Assembly: GCA_028693035.1 (NCBI GenBank)
Contig: JAQUWE010000010.1
Span: forward strand, 1-49,975
Origin: Bacilli bacterium
GTDB taxonomy: Bacteria > Bacillota_I > Bacilli_A > RF39 > UBA660
Length of the DNA stretch: 49,975 nt
Reading direction: 5' to 3'
The position numbers were made by a program, and so were the translations under genes. Of the stretch, positions 7,930 through 15,862 are shown piece by piece. Position 1 is the stretch's first letter, and every line of letters begins with the position of its first letter. The notes beneath the pieces were generated by a model that saw only the letters and a program-made list of their open reading frames with translations, ran no database searches and was not told where the DNA came from.

Positions 7930-7962
7930 ATAAAAAAGGACATAAAATCTTTCCTTTTTTAT
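7930..7962 (-). terminator. terminator of the 69-residue protein gene
   Basis: On the minus strand an 11-bp A/T-rich stem, ATAAAAAAGGA paired with TCCTTTTTTAT, has an 11-base loop and ends in T-rich sequence. It overlaps the stop codon of the gene at 7959-8168. Confidence 0.6.
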
Positions 7963-8168
7963 CTTGTTTTAGAAGAATTTGTTTCGTTTTGTAGTTCTTC
8001 CTGTGCACGTGCAAAATAACTTTCAAAAGAAGTAGAATCTGTTCTTCCTTCTTTTTTAGCTGTTATTCTTCCCTGTGACTCTCGGTTTTTTTCAGGTTTT
8101 AATTTCATTTTTTGTGTGGGAGAAACAGGGTAAACATGAATGGTTCCAAAATTTGTTTTGCCTTCCAT
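7959..8168 (-). CDS. small hydrophilic protein, 69 aa
   Basis: 69 residues, no membrane segment. The N-terminus reads MEGKTNFGTIHVYP; the rest is Lys, Glu, Ser and Gln rich and probably disordered with a short helix near FESYFARAQEEL. The start at 8168 is chosen because TAGGTGAT lies just before it; the open frame runs 29 codons further upstream but without a ribosome site. A promoter -10 (TATAAT) lies 17 bases upstream. It belongs to the island of small helical proteins. Unknown function. Confidence 0.65.
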   Translation of the reverse strand: MEGKTNFGTIHVYPVSPTQKMKLKPEKNRESQGRITAKKEGRTDSTSFESYFARAQEELQNETNSSKTR

Positions 8169-8184
8169 AGTATCACCTACTTGC

Positions 8185-8190
8185 ATTATA
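8185..8190 (-). promoter_or_regulatory. extended -10 element for the 69-residue protein gene
   Basis: On the minus strand TGTTATAAT gives an extended -10 (TGnTATAAT). No clear -35 is visible. The leader would be only about 10 bases long, with the ribosome binding site inside it. Confidence 0.5.
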
Positions 8191-8258
8191 ACACATTTTG
8201 AAAATAAAAAGACTGATTGTCTTTTATTATAAAATAATTTACTTTTTATTGTCACACA

Positions 8259-8675
8259 TTAGGACAACTTTTTTTGTTTATTGCCATTGTTTAGAGAATC
8301 TTCAGTCTCATCTGAATACCCTAAGAAAGCAGCTTGACGTTTCGAGAATTCCCGTTCTTTTTTTGCATTTTCTCTTTCAATAACTATATTAGATAGTTCT
8401 GTTCTACAACGTAGTAATCGCATTTGCGCTTTAGCCAAATTAAAAGATCCCGGATATTTTCTAATAAAATCAAACTTTTTGTCTTGTTCATCCAAAAGAT
8501 TTTCATACTTGCGCCATAATAGCGCAAAGGCCTCCGCATCCACTGTGTTTTTTTCTGCCTTAAGAATAGCAAGCAAGAATTCTAATCTTTTTAGATTTTG
8601 TTTAAATTCATATATTTCGACTTGTCTATTCTGTTTTAATTCGTCCTTCTTGTTTGGTATATTTTTGTGTTCCAT
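8259..8675 (-). CDS. small soluble coiled-coil protein
   Basis: 138 residues, nearly all helical with a high charge. Helix-forming stretches are RQVEIYEFKQNLKRLEFLL and a second near LRCRTELSNIVIERE; the C-terminus is polar (Asn, Lys, Ser). No membrane segment. AAGGAGAG lies at a good distance from the ATG. It resembles the protein at 11884-12534 in style (helical, with Arg-rich LRCRTEL against LRRRYKAQL), but I cannot show homology by eye. Unknown function. Confidence 0.68.
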   Translation of the reverse strand: MEHKNIPNKKDELKQNRQVEIYEFKQNLKRLEFLLAILKAEKNTVDAEAFALLWRKYENLLDEQDKKFDFIRKYPGSFNLAKAQMRLLRCRTELSNIVIERENAKKEREFSKRQAAFLGYSDETEDSLNNGNKQKKLS

Positions 8676-8790
8676 TTTATCTCTCCTTTTAACGGGTTGC
8701 TAATCATTATATATTTATTTAGAAATAAAGTCAACCTACTTTATAAAAATAATAATTTTCACTTAGAGAGTTTGGTACAAAGAAAAAAGG

Positions 8791-9186
8791 CTATACGCCT
8801 TCTATATATTTTTCACCATTTCCACGATACAACGATACAATTGTCATAATTTCTAAATATACAAATAAAACAGTAAATAAAATCCATCCTACAATAGGAA
8901 TAATCATTAAGACAATCCAAATATAAGGAGATAGATAATATTCATGACCAGCTACCCCTAATTTAGCAGAAGTTTGGGTTAGTATTTGCATATAAAATAT
9001 TGCTAACATAATAAAGAATGGAAAAATAAACAATAGGAGCCCTAAAACCCAGTATTGCCATTTTGTATACCAAGCATTTTTATCGTATGCATCTAGTAAA
9101 GCGCCTAAGACAAGAGTACTAGAACCAGAAGAGAACAGGAATAGTAAAAGCCATATCCACCAATTTTCTTTTTTAAGTATCTTCAT
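8791..9186 (-). CDS. small multi-pass membrane protein
   Basis: 131 residues with about three transmembrane helices, at roughly 10-30, 43-68 and 85-120. The N-terminus is Trp-rich (ENWWIWLLLFLFSSG). No active-site residues stand out. It lies between the coiled-coil island and mutS on the same strand, 79 bases after the mutS stop. Family not recognised. Confidence 0.65.
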   Translation of the reverse strand: MKILKKENWWIWLLLFLFSSGSSTLVLGALLDAYDKNAWYTKWQYWVLGLLLFIFPFFIMLAIFYMQILTQTSAKLGVAGHEYYLSPYIWIVLMIIPIVGWILFTVLFVYLEIMTIVSLYRGNGEKYIEGV

Positions 9187-9265
9187 TCTTGTACCTTCTT
9201 TCTACAATCTACTCCTATTATATCATTTTTCTTATCATTTATGAAATAGTTTTTGTTTCTATTTA

Positions 9266-11803
9266 TTATTTTATTTCTTCCTTTAATGCATATAAGAAAT
9301 TCAAGGCTTCCATAGGTGACATTTCTAAAGGATTGGCTTTTTTAATTGCTTCTTCTACTTTTGATGGTTCATGAATCAAATCATCAATAGGAAGAGATTC
9401 TTGAATTTTAATATCTCTTTTTATTTCTTTATTTTCATAAACCTTTAAAATAGCATCTGCTCTTTCAATCAAAGATGCTGGAAGGTTCGCAAGTCTCGCC
9501 ACATGGATACCATAACTCTTATCGACACTGCCCTTTTCGATTTTATGAAGGAAAGTAATATTACCATCTTCTTCATAAGCACTTACATGAATATTTTTTA
9601 AATGTGGTAGAGATTCTTCCAAATCTGTAAGTTCATGATAATGCGTAGAAAAAACAGTTTTGGCTCCTATTTTATGATGAATATATTCAATAATAGATTG
9701 CGCAAGCGCCATGCCATCAAAGGTGGCGGTTCCTCTACCTAGTTCATCAAATAAAATCAAACTATGAGAAGTGGCATTATGAATAGCAAATTCAGCTTCC
9801 TTCATTTCTACCATAAAAGTAGATTCCCCACTTACTAAATCATCAGAAGCACCTATTCTTGTATAGATAGCATCAAATACAGGCATTTCTGCCCTGTTAG
9901 CGGGTACATAGCACCCAATTTGTGCCATAATCACAGTAATGGCTACTTGTCTCATATAGGTCGATTTACCAGCCATATTAGGGCCTGTTACAAGTAGGAT
10001 GTTAGTGTCCTCATCCATTTCGATATTATTAGGGACATAGGTATCTGTCATAACCTTTTCTACAACCGGATGTCTGTTTTCTTCAATGTATACTTTTCTC
10101 TCTTCTACCAAGGTAGGTCTTACATAGTGGTTTTCTTCAGTTACACTTGCGAAAGACTGTAAAACATCTATTTCACTAATTACTTTCGCAATCTCTTGTA
10201 GTTTTGGTATATATTCTTTGACTTTGTCTCTAATGGATACAAATAAATCATATTCTAATTCAGTTATTTTTTCTTCGGCATTTAAAATCAAATCTTCTTT
10301 TTCTTTTAAAATAGGACTAATATATCTTTCACAATTGGAAAGGGTTTGTTTTCTTTCATATCCATATTCTTCCTTTACCATAGAAGTATTTCCTTTAGAA
10401 ACTTCTATATAGTAACCAAAAACACGATTGTAGCCAATTTTTAAATTCTTAATACCTGTACGTTCTCTTTCTTCTAATTCAAAACGTGCGACAAAGTCTT
10501 TGCCACCTTTTCTAAGAGATTTTAATTCATCTAATTCTTGATGAAAACCTTCTTTGATAAGATATCCTTCTTTAAGACCAATGGGTGGATTCTCATAAAT
10601 ACTTTTTTCAAGTAAAGAAGTAAGTTCTTCTAACAAAGGAAAGGTTTTTGAAAAATGTATTTTTTCTAAAATGGAATGAATGGTTGGTAATACATTTAAA
10701 GAAGTTTTTAATTGCAATAAATCTCTTGCATTCGCACTTCCAAAAGCAATTCTACCAGACAGTCTTTCTAAGTCATACACTTCAAATAAAGCCTCTGCAA
10801 GTTCTCCTTTTAAAATAAATTCGTTTAAAAGAGTTCCTACAATATCGTATCTTTTTTCTATTTCTGTCTTTTCAATCAAAGGATTTTCTATCATATTTTT
10901 AAGCATTCTAGAACCCATAGCTGTTTTTGTTTTATCAAGAAGCCATATCAAAGAATAGGTTCTTTGTTTTTGTCTTAATGTTTCTGTAAGTTCTAGATTC
11001 CTTTTGGTATGAATATCCATCTTTAAGAATGCTTTATTTTCTTTAATGGTTGCTTTTTGTAAATGAACAAGACTTCTTTTTTGGGTATCACTGATATAGG
11101 TAAGCAAATGCTTGATGGTTTCTATATAACGAACATCTCCTATATCTTCATAAATGTAAGCATATTCCTTGTTTTCTTCTTTTTTATCAAAAATAGAAAT
11201 CGCAATTTTAAACTGATTTTTAAGTAAAGAAGAAATGGTTTTATCAATTTTATCACTGATAACAATTTCTTTTACACCCATTGAAACAATTTCACTTACA
11301 AGTTTACTGGCATTGTGTTCTACCATAAAGGTACCGATTTCTCCCGTTGAAATATCTGCATAACTTACACAATACGCATGGTTAAAATCAACAATATTTC
11401 CGATATAGTTGTTTTCTTTTTCACTTAAGGCTTCATTTTCCATGATTGTACCCTTGCTGACAATCTGAATGATGCCTCTTTTGACAATGCCTTTTACGTT
11501 TCTAGGATCTTCTAATTGTTCACAAATCCCTATTTTATACCCTTTTTCTACTAATTTCTCAATATAGATCGTAGAAGCATGATGGGGAATCCCACACATA
11601 GGTATTTTTTCTTCTAATCCTGCATTTTTACCTGTTAATGTAAGTTCTAGTTCTCTTGATACCGTAATCGCATCTTCAAAAAACATTTCATAGAAATCTC
11701 CTAGTCTAAAAAAAAGAATCACATCTTTATTTTTATCTTTGATTTCTAAGTATTGTTTCATCATAGGCGTTACTTTATTCATATCTACTTGGTCTCTCGT
11801 CAT
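9266..11803 (-). CDS. mutS: DNA mismatch repair protein MutS
   Basis: 845 residues, close to the usual ~850-860. MutS finds mismatches and small loops in new DNA and, on ATP binding, becomes a sliding clamp that recruits MutL. The mismatch-reading F-x-E motif is in GDFYEMF (Phe37, Glu39). The ATPase domain has Walker A TGPNMAGKST near residue 600, then DELGRGT and STHYHEL, with the helix-turn-helix dimer region at the end. The start at 11803 has TAGGTGATG upstream. mutL, often adjacent in Bacilli, is not next to it here. Confidence 0.97.
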   Translation of the reverse strand: MTRDQVDMNKVTPMMKQYLEIKDKNKDVILFFRLGDFYEMFFEDAITVSRELELTLTGKNAGLEEKIPMCGIPHHASTIYIEKLVEKGYKIGICEQLEDPRNVKGIVKRGIIQIVSKGTIMENEALSEKENNYIGNIVDFNHAYCVSYADISTGEIGTFMVEHNASKLVSEIVSMGVKEIVISDKIDKTISSLLKNQFKIAISIFDKKEENKEYAYIYEDIGDVRYIETIKHLLTYISDTQKRSLVHLQKATIKENKAFLKMDIHTKRNLELTETLRQKQRTYSLIWLLDKTKTAMGSRMLKNMIENPLIEKTEIEKRYDIVGTLLNEFILKGELAEALFEVYDLERLSGRIAFGSANARDLLQLKTSLNVLPTIHSILEKIHFSKTFPLLEELTSLLEKSIYENPPIGLKEGYLIKEGFHQELDELKSLRKGGKDFVARFELEERERTGIKNLKIGYNRVFGYYIEVSKGNTSMVKEEYGYERKQTLSNCERYISPILKEKEDLILNAEEKITELEYDLFVSIRDKVKEYIPKLQEIAKVISEIDVLQSFASVTEENHYVRPTLVEERKVYIEENRHPVVEKVMTDTYVPNNIEMDEDTNILLVTGPNMAGKSTYMRQVAITVIMAQIGCYVPANRAEMPVFDAIYTRIGASDDLVSGESTFMVEMKEAEFAIHNATSHSLILFDELGRGTATFDGMALAQSIIEYIHHKIGAKTVFSTHYHELTDLEESLPHLKNIHVSAYEEDGNITFLHKIEKGSVDKSYGIHVARLANLPASLIERADAILKVYENKEIKRDIKIQESLPIDDLIHEPSKVEEAIKKANPLEMSPMEALNFLYALKEEIK

Positions 11804-11828
11804 TTTACATCACCTAAGCTCTATTTTA

Positions 11829-11868
11829 TCAAAAAAAAGAAAAGAATGCTATAAATTCTTTCCTTTTG
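11829..11868 (-). terminator. terminator after the 216-residue helical protein gene
   Basis: On the minus strand AAAGGAAAGAAT pairs with ATTCTTTTCTTT across a 7-base loop with one mismatch, followed by a run of eight T. It separates the upstream gene from mutS. Confidence 0.6.
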
Positions 11869-11883
11869 TCGTTTTTTTGGTTA

Positions 11884-12534
11884 TTAATAACTTCTTCCTG
11901 CTCTACGTTCTGCACTAACATGATTTCTCACAACTAGGGCAAGTTCTAAAGCATAACAATATAAAATTTGTGGATTTAAAAGCGCATTATCTGGCAATAA
12001 AGACAGACCTTTGTCGTAGTCAAGTCCTAACAAACTTTCTTGTTCTCTCATTAAAAATTCTCTATCATCAAACTCTTTTTTATCTAGTTGAGCTTTATAT
12101 CTTCTTCTAAGACGGCGTGCCTGTAAATCACACATTAATAATTGTTGTCTAAGAGCTGCTTCTTTATTTAAATAAACACGCATAGCATCGACTGCTATAT
12201 TTTTGTTACCGTTTTCGTAATACGCTTTTAAGCATTCTACTTTCTTCAATTGCACATCATCCAACTGTACACGTATTGCATTTCTTTCTACAATATTGTT
12301 GTTGTTATTAATTTCAAATAATTCTTTCAAAGTAAGACTATTTTTTTTATCGTTTTCTATTATACTGTGTGCTTGTACCCTTCTAACAAGCGTCAAAACA
12401 CGCTCAGAAGTTTTCATTTTATTTTTGGCGGTTACAAAATGTTGTGCAAGTTCTTTTAGTGCTTCTTCTTTTTCTACAATACAATTTCCTGTTCTTACAA
12501 ATTCATCTACTATATTCCCTTGTTTTGGATCCAT
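11884..12534 (-). CDS. helical protein of unknown function, 216 aa
   Basis: 216 residues, soluble, predicted mainly alpha-helical and charged. It has an Asn run (NNNNN) in the middle, a strongly basic stretch LQARRLRRRYKAQLDKKE and a C-terminus ending AERRAGRSY. The Arg-rich parts could bind nucleic acid or a partner protein, but no known domain is visible. GGGGGAA precedes the ATG. It sits upstream of mutS with its own terminator. It resembles in style the coiled-coil proteins at 5853-8675 and may belong to the same group. Confidence 0.65.
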   Translation of the reverse strand: MDPKQGNIVDEFVRTGNCIVEKEEALKELAQHFVTAKNKMKTSERVLTLVRRVQAHSIIENDKKNSLTLKELFEINNNNNIVERNAIRVQLDDVQLKKVECLKAYYENGNKNIAVDAMRVYLNKEAALRQQLLMCDLQARRLRRRYKAQLDKKEFDDREFLMREQESLLGLDYDKGLSLLPDNALLNPQILYCYALELALVVRNHVSAERRAGRSY

Positions 12535-12602
12535 AAAACATTCCCCCTACTTCGTTATGTTTCTATATACATTATATAAACAAGTAGTTTTTTTTGTCAA
12601 AT

Positions 12603-12631
12603 AAAACTTTACAAAAAAATGTAAAGTTTTT
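12603..12631 (-). terminator. terminator of ylbL
   Basis: A perfect 11-bp stem AAAACTTTACA/TGTAAAGTTTT with a 6-base loop lies just after the ylbL stop codon on the minus strand. The stem ends in T-rich sequence. Confidence 0.7.
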
Positions 12632-12636
12632 AATAT

Positions 12637-13653
12637 TTATGTTCTATTTTCTTTTAAATATGATAGGGCTTCTTCAAAAGTAGAAATAGCCTTTATTTTA
12701 ATGGAATAATTTTTGTCTTTTTTGAGTTTGATAGCCTCTTCATAATTTTCGCCAGCAGGGACCAAAAATAAAGTTGCTTTTTCTTTGACAGCGCCTTTTA
12801 ATTTAAAAGCAACGCCTCCTATCGAACCTACTGTTCCATCTTCTTCAATGGTACCTGTTCCTACTATTTTATTGCCCCCTGTAATGTCTTCTTTCGTTAA
12901 AGCATTATAGATAGCAAGTGACAGCATTAAGCCCCCTGAGGGACCAGATTCTGTTTTTTCGGAAGTAATTTCTATAGGTGGATTCATTTTCAAATCCTTA
13001 TTAGAAGTGACCATAGCCCCTACCAAAGAAATACCCTCTTCTTCAATGATAATCGCATGTCTTTCATATTCTGTATTTTTGTTTTTTACTTTAAAAGTAA
13101 TTTCTTCGCCTGCTTTTTTAGAACGGATTTTTTTTAATAATGAAGTCTTATCTGTTATCTTTTCTCCATCCATTTTTAATAAAGCATCCCCTATTTCTAA
13201 ATCAGTTCGTGCTTTTTCATCTAAATATGTAATATAAAGAGTTGTCTTTTCTATATGAACTTCTTTTCCCAGTTGATGATAGGCCACAAGTACTGCATTG
13301 TCATAAGATTCTTCTAATAATTTTTTATCCCGAAATTCCATTTCCGCAATGGTTTCATTGTCATATTTTACTTCTTCTTTTTTAACAATTTTCCAGTCTT
13401 CTTGAAACTTAGCATACAAATAGATAAGAGGCGTTGCTTTCAGCTCAGAAACATAAGCAAAATTAAGACTCCCTTTCTTTTTATAAGAATCTTCTAATTT
13501 GATTTTTTTGGAGATGTCAATGGCGCCTCCTGGGGTATCTATGTAATAAGGAAGTGGGATACAAAAAAGAATAAGAAGAAGTACAAAAAGACAAATACCT
13601 ATTCTATTTTCTTTTAAAATTTTCTTTATTTCTGCATATAGTTTAGTAAACAT
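12637..13653 (-). CDS. ylbL: YlbL/SepM-like membrane-anchored PDZ-Lon protease
   Basis: 338 residues. One N-terminal membrane helix (about 18-37) is followed by a PDZ domain (about 130-210) and a Lon-type S16 protease domain (about 225-330). The Ser-Lys dyad is visible: Ser239 in SGPSGG and Lys284 in GGVAFKLKGA. Members act outside the membrane; the streptococcal SepM trims a competence peptide, and Bacillus YlbL is implicated in DNA-damage checkpoint recovery. The start at 13653 follows AAAGGAGG; the longer frame upstream lacks a ribosome site. It is divergent from ylbJ with a 45-base gap, whereas in Bacillus ylbJ, ylbK and ylbL lie together. Confidence 0.9.
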   Translation of the reverse strand: MFTKLYAEIKKILKENRIGICLFVLLLILFCIPLPYYIDTPGGAIDISKKIKLEDSYKKKGSLNFAYVSELKATPLIYLYAKFQEDWKIVKKEEVKYDNETIAEMEFRDKKLLEESYDNAVLVAYHQLGKEVHIEKTTLYITYLDEKARTDLEIGDALLKMDGEKITDKTSLLKKIRSKKAGEEITFKVKNKNTEYERHAIIIEEEGISLVGAMVTSNKDLKMNPPIEITSEKTESGPSGGLMLSLAIYNALTKEDITGGNKIVGTGTIEEDGTVGSIGGVAFKLKGAVKEKATLFLVPAGENYEEAIKLKKDKNYSIKIKAISTFEEALSYLKENRT

Positions 13654-13698
13654 AGGATGTCCTCCTTTAATATAGAATATAGAAATCATGGTGACTTT

Positions 13699-14679
13699 AT
13701 GAAGAAAATAATCATCAGTATTATTATTATGTGCCTTCTTTTGTTTATTGGTACACAAATTTTAACAGAATCCAATATGATTTTAAAATCAGTTGTTTTT
13801 TCTTTTCAGATTTGGCAAAATAATATTTTTCCATCCCTTTTCCCTTTTTTTGTTTTATCAGAACTTTTACAATACTATGGATTTATAGAACTTGTTAGTG
13901 AACTTTGCAAAGGGGTCATGCAGAAAGTCTTCAAATTAAACGGAGAATGTGCTTTTATATTGATTCTGAGTTTAATTTCAGGATTTCCTAGCAACGCTAA
14001 ATACACAAGAGAACTTTATGAAAAAGGTCTTATCAATGAAAGAGAAGGTACCAAAATACTTACCTTCACTCATTTTTCAAATCCATTATTTATTTTGGGA
14101 ACCATTGCTCTTTTATTTTTAAATAATAAAGAGGTAGGATTGCTCATTTTACTTTGTCATTATCTTGGTAATATTATTATTGGGCTTATTTTTCGTAATT
14201 ATGATGTATCAGAGCCTACGCATGAAAAAGTCTCTTTAAAAAGAGCCATTTTGAAAATGCATGAAAAAAGGATGCAGCACACAGAAAATTTTGGACAAAT
14301 GATTGTAAGAACCATTATGAATACAATCAATACCTTACTTATGATTTTGGGAATTGTTACTGTATTTCTAGTGATTACTTCTATTATCAGTCATTTGCTT
14401 CCACTAGGTTCATACTACCAAAGTCTTTTAAATGGTTTTGTCGAAATGACACAAGGGCTTAAATACGTTAGTATTTTAGAAATACCCCTTAAATTAAAAG
14501 CTGTTTTATCAGTTATGATTATTTCTTTTGGTGGACTTTCTGTACACATGCAGATTTTTAGTATTCTAAGTGATACCAAAATCAAATATTTGCCATTCTT
14601 AACAGCTCGTATTATGCACGCTCTTATTTCTTCTTTCTTGCTTTATATAAGTTTTGATCTATGGACTTATCTTTTATAG
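13699..14679 (+). CDS. ylbJ: YlbJ-like sporulation integral membrane protein
   Basis: 326 residues, polytopic, with about eight membrane helices. Characteristic stretches are LISGFPSNAKYTRELYE and THFSNPLFILGTIALLF, which match YlbJ of the nucleoside-recognition (Gate) domain group. In Bacillus YlbJ is a sigma-E-dependent protein needed for proper spore formation; its transported substrate is not settled. I place the start at the ATG at 13699, since GGTGA precedes it and the residues that follow form a clean membrane signal; the frame from 13657 adds 14 residues without support. It ends eight bases from the convergent pseudopilin gene. Confidence 0.87.
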   Translation: MKKIIISIIIMCLLLFIGTQILTESNMILKSVVFSFQIWQNNIFPSLFPFFVLSELLQYYGFIELVSELCKGVMQKVFKLNGECAFILILSLISGFPSNAKYTRELYEKGLINEREGTKILTFTHFSNPLFILGTIALLFLNNKEVGLLILLCHYLGNIIIGLIFRNYDVSEPTHEKVSLKRAILKMHEKRMQHTENFGQMIVRTIMNTINTLLMILGIVTVFLVITSIISHLLPLGSYYQSLLNGFVEMTQGLKYVSILEIPLKLKAVLSVMIISFGGLSVHMQIFSILSDTKIKYLPFLTARIMHALISSFLLYISFDLWTYLL

Positions 14680-14686
14680 CATTTGC

Positions 14687-15196
14687 TTAGGTTGCGGTTA
14701 CAGAAATAGTAGAGGCATTATAAGGAAAAACAAAATGAAGTCCAAAATCGCCATCTACAGATTTATGGGTAACAGGAATGGTCACTTCTAAAATAGAATC
14801 ATAAGAGGAAGCGGTAAGTGCAGCGCCTGCTACTGCTGTGTTTTTTATCTGCATATCCCCAATCTCACTACCTTCTGTTAATTTAAAAGTATGATTGTCA
14901 AATGTGATGGTTGCAGCATCCTTGCTATACGTTAGGGTATGAGAACCCCCATTATCAATACTGATGCATCCAGTCCCACAAGAAGAAATGCCAGACACTT
15001 CATTTTGGGCCATTACAGATTCTATCGAATTCAGAAGATTGGTTTGATTGATTAGAAGTTTTGTCTTAATCCCATCATCCACATACAAATTTTTAAGAAT
15101 GATTAATACATTAAACAAATAAATAATAACGACAGTAGCAAGAGAAAAGGAAATCATTAATTCTACTAATGTAAAACCTTTGTTTTTATTTTTCAT
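14687..15196 (-). CDS. minor pseudopilin, type IV pilus / competence type
   Basis: 169 residues. It begins with a class III (prepilin) signal, MKNKNKG|FTLVELMISF, with cleavage after Gly7 and Glu at mature position 5, then one hydrophobic helix. The rest is a small beta-rich domain containing a Cys pair (SSCGTGC). Such proteins are processed by prepilin peptidase (encoded at 17753-18517) and assemble into a pilus or DNA-uptake pseudopilus. It lies eight bases downstream of another pseudopilin gene. It may correspond to a ComGF/ComGG-like or PilW-like minor subunit, but the soluble part is not diagnostic. Confidence 0.85.
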   Translation of the reverse strand: MKNKNKGFTLVELMISFSLATVVIIYLFNVLIILKNLYVDDGIKTKLLINQTNLLNSIESVMAQNEVSGISSCGTGCISIDNGGSHTLTYSKDAATITFDNHTFKLTEGSEIGDMQIKNTAVAGAALTASSYDSILEVTIPVTHKSVDGDFGLHFVFPYNASTISVTAT

Positions 15197-15204
15197 ATTT
15201 ACAC

Positions 15205-15741
15205 CTACTCTCCTATTTTAATAGAGGCATATGTTTCATCCTCGTATTCAATAATGAGTCTATATACGTGATTTTGTCCATCATATTTTACATATTGTGC
15301 GAAATCAATCATTTTTTGAGAAACACCAATGGCACGACCTGTTGTCAAAATCTTATATTTTGCATCTTTTAAATCTTCTAAAGAAAACAAAATCTTTTTT
15401 ATACGTGTCGCTTTATAAAAGTCTGTACAATATTTTTGTGTTAAAGAAGCATTTTCACCCGTAGCTGTATAATATCCACTTGTACAAGAGGTAATATCAA
15501 TATATCCATTGGTTGTAGACAATACATCAGAAACCATTTCTTCATAATTTCTTGTTAACAAATATTTTTTTGTTTTTGCAGCATTATATAAGCCATGTGT
15601 TGTATTGTAAGAAAAGGTTCTATCATAGCTTGTTTCTATATTACGTAGTTGTACAAATAAGAGAATAAGCGTTACGCCAACGAATACAGAAACAATAAGT
15701 GTTTCCATCAGCATGAAGCCCTTGTTATTTATCTTTCGCAC
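15205..15741 (-). CDS. minor pseudopilin, type IV pilus / competence type
   Basis: 178 residues. Prepilin signal RKINNKG|FMLMETLIVSV: a short basic leader, Gly before the cut and Glu at mature position 5, followed by one membrane helix. The soluble domain has a Cys pair (TSCTSG and KYCTDF) and is otherwise undiagnostic. I place the start at the GTG at 15741, eight bases after GAGGAG; a GTG three codons earlier overlaps the ribosome site. First gene of the minus-strand pair and divergent from the pilus ATPase gene, sharing a 121-base control region with it. Confidence 0.82.
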   Translation of the reverse strand: MRKINNKGFMLMETLIVSVFVGVTLILLFVQLRNIETSYDRTFSYNTTHGLYNAAKTKKYLLTRNYEEMVSDVLSTTNGYIDITSCTSGYYTATGENASLTQKYCTDFYKATRIKKILFSLEDLKDAKYKILTTGRAIGVSQKMIDFAQYVKYDGQNHVYRLIIEYEDETYASIKIGE

Positions 15742-15782
15742 AAAACTCACTCCTCTACCTTGTTTTTATCATAAAATTATTA

Positions 15783-15817
15783 TATAATATATTTAGGATA
15801 AATACTAGTCCTAAATA
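15783..15817. promoter_or_regulatory. shared control region: -10 box plus 9-bp inverted repeat
   Basis: Between the divergent pseudopilin and ATPase genes, TATAAT (15783-15788, plus strand) is followed at once by an inverted repeat TATTTAGGA (15790-15798) and TCCTAAATA (15809-15817) with a 10-base spacer. Perfect 9-bp arms just downstream of a -10 box suggest an operator, or a hairpin at the very start of the transcript. Confidence 0.5.
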
Positions 15818-15862
15818 AATAAAAGAATAATCCAAATGAAACATAAAGGGGAGATTTAAAGC

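Noticed and set aside
5853-8675. Prophage or integrative element in the coiled-coil island
   Set aside because: No integrase, terminase, capsid or attachment repeats are visible, and base composition matches the surroundings.
13657-13698. Longer N-terminus of YlbJ
   Set aside because: It overlaps the ribosome site of the divergent ylbL and adds hydrophilic residues before the membrane signal.
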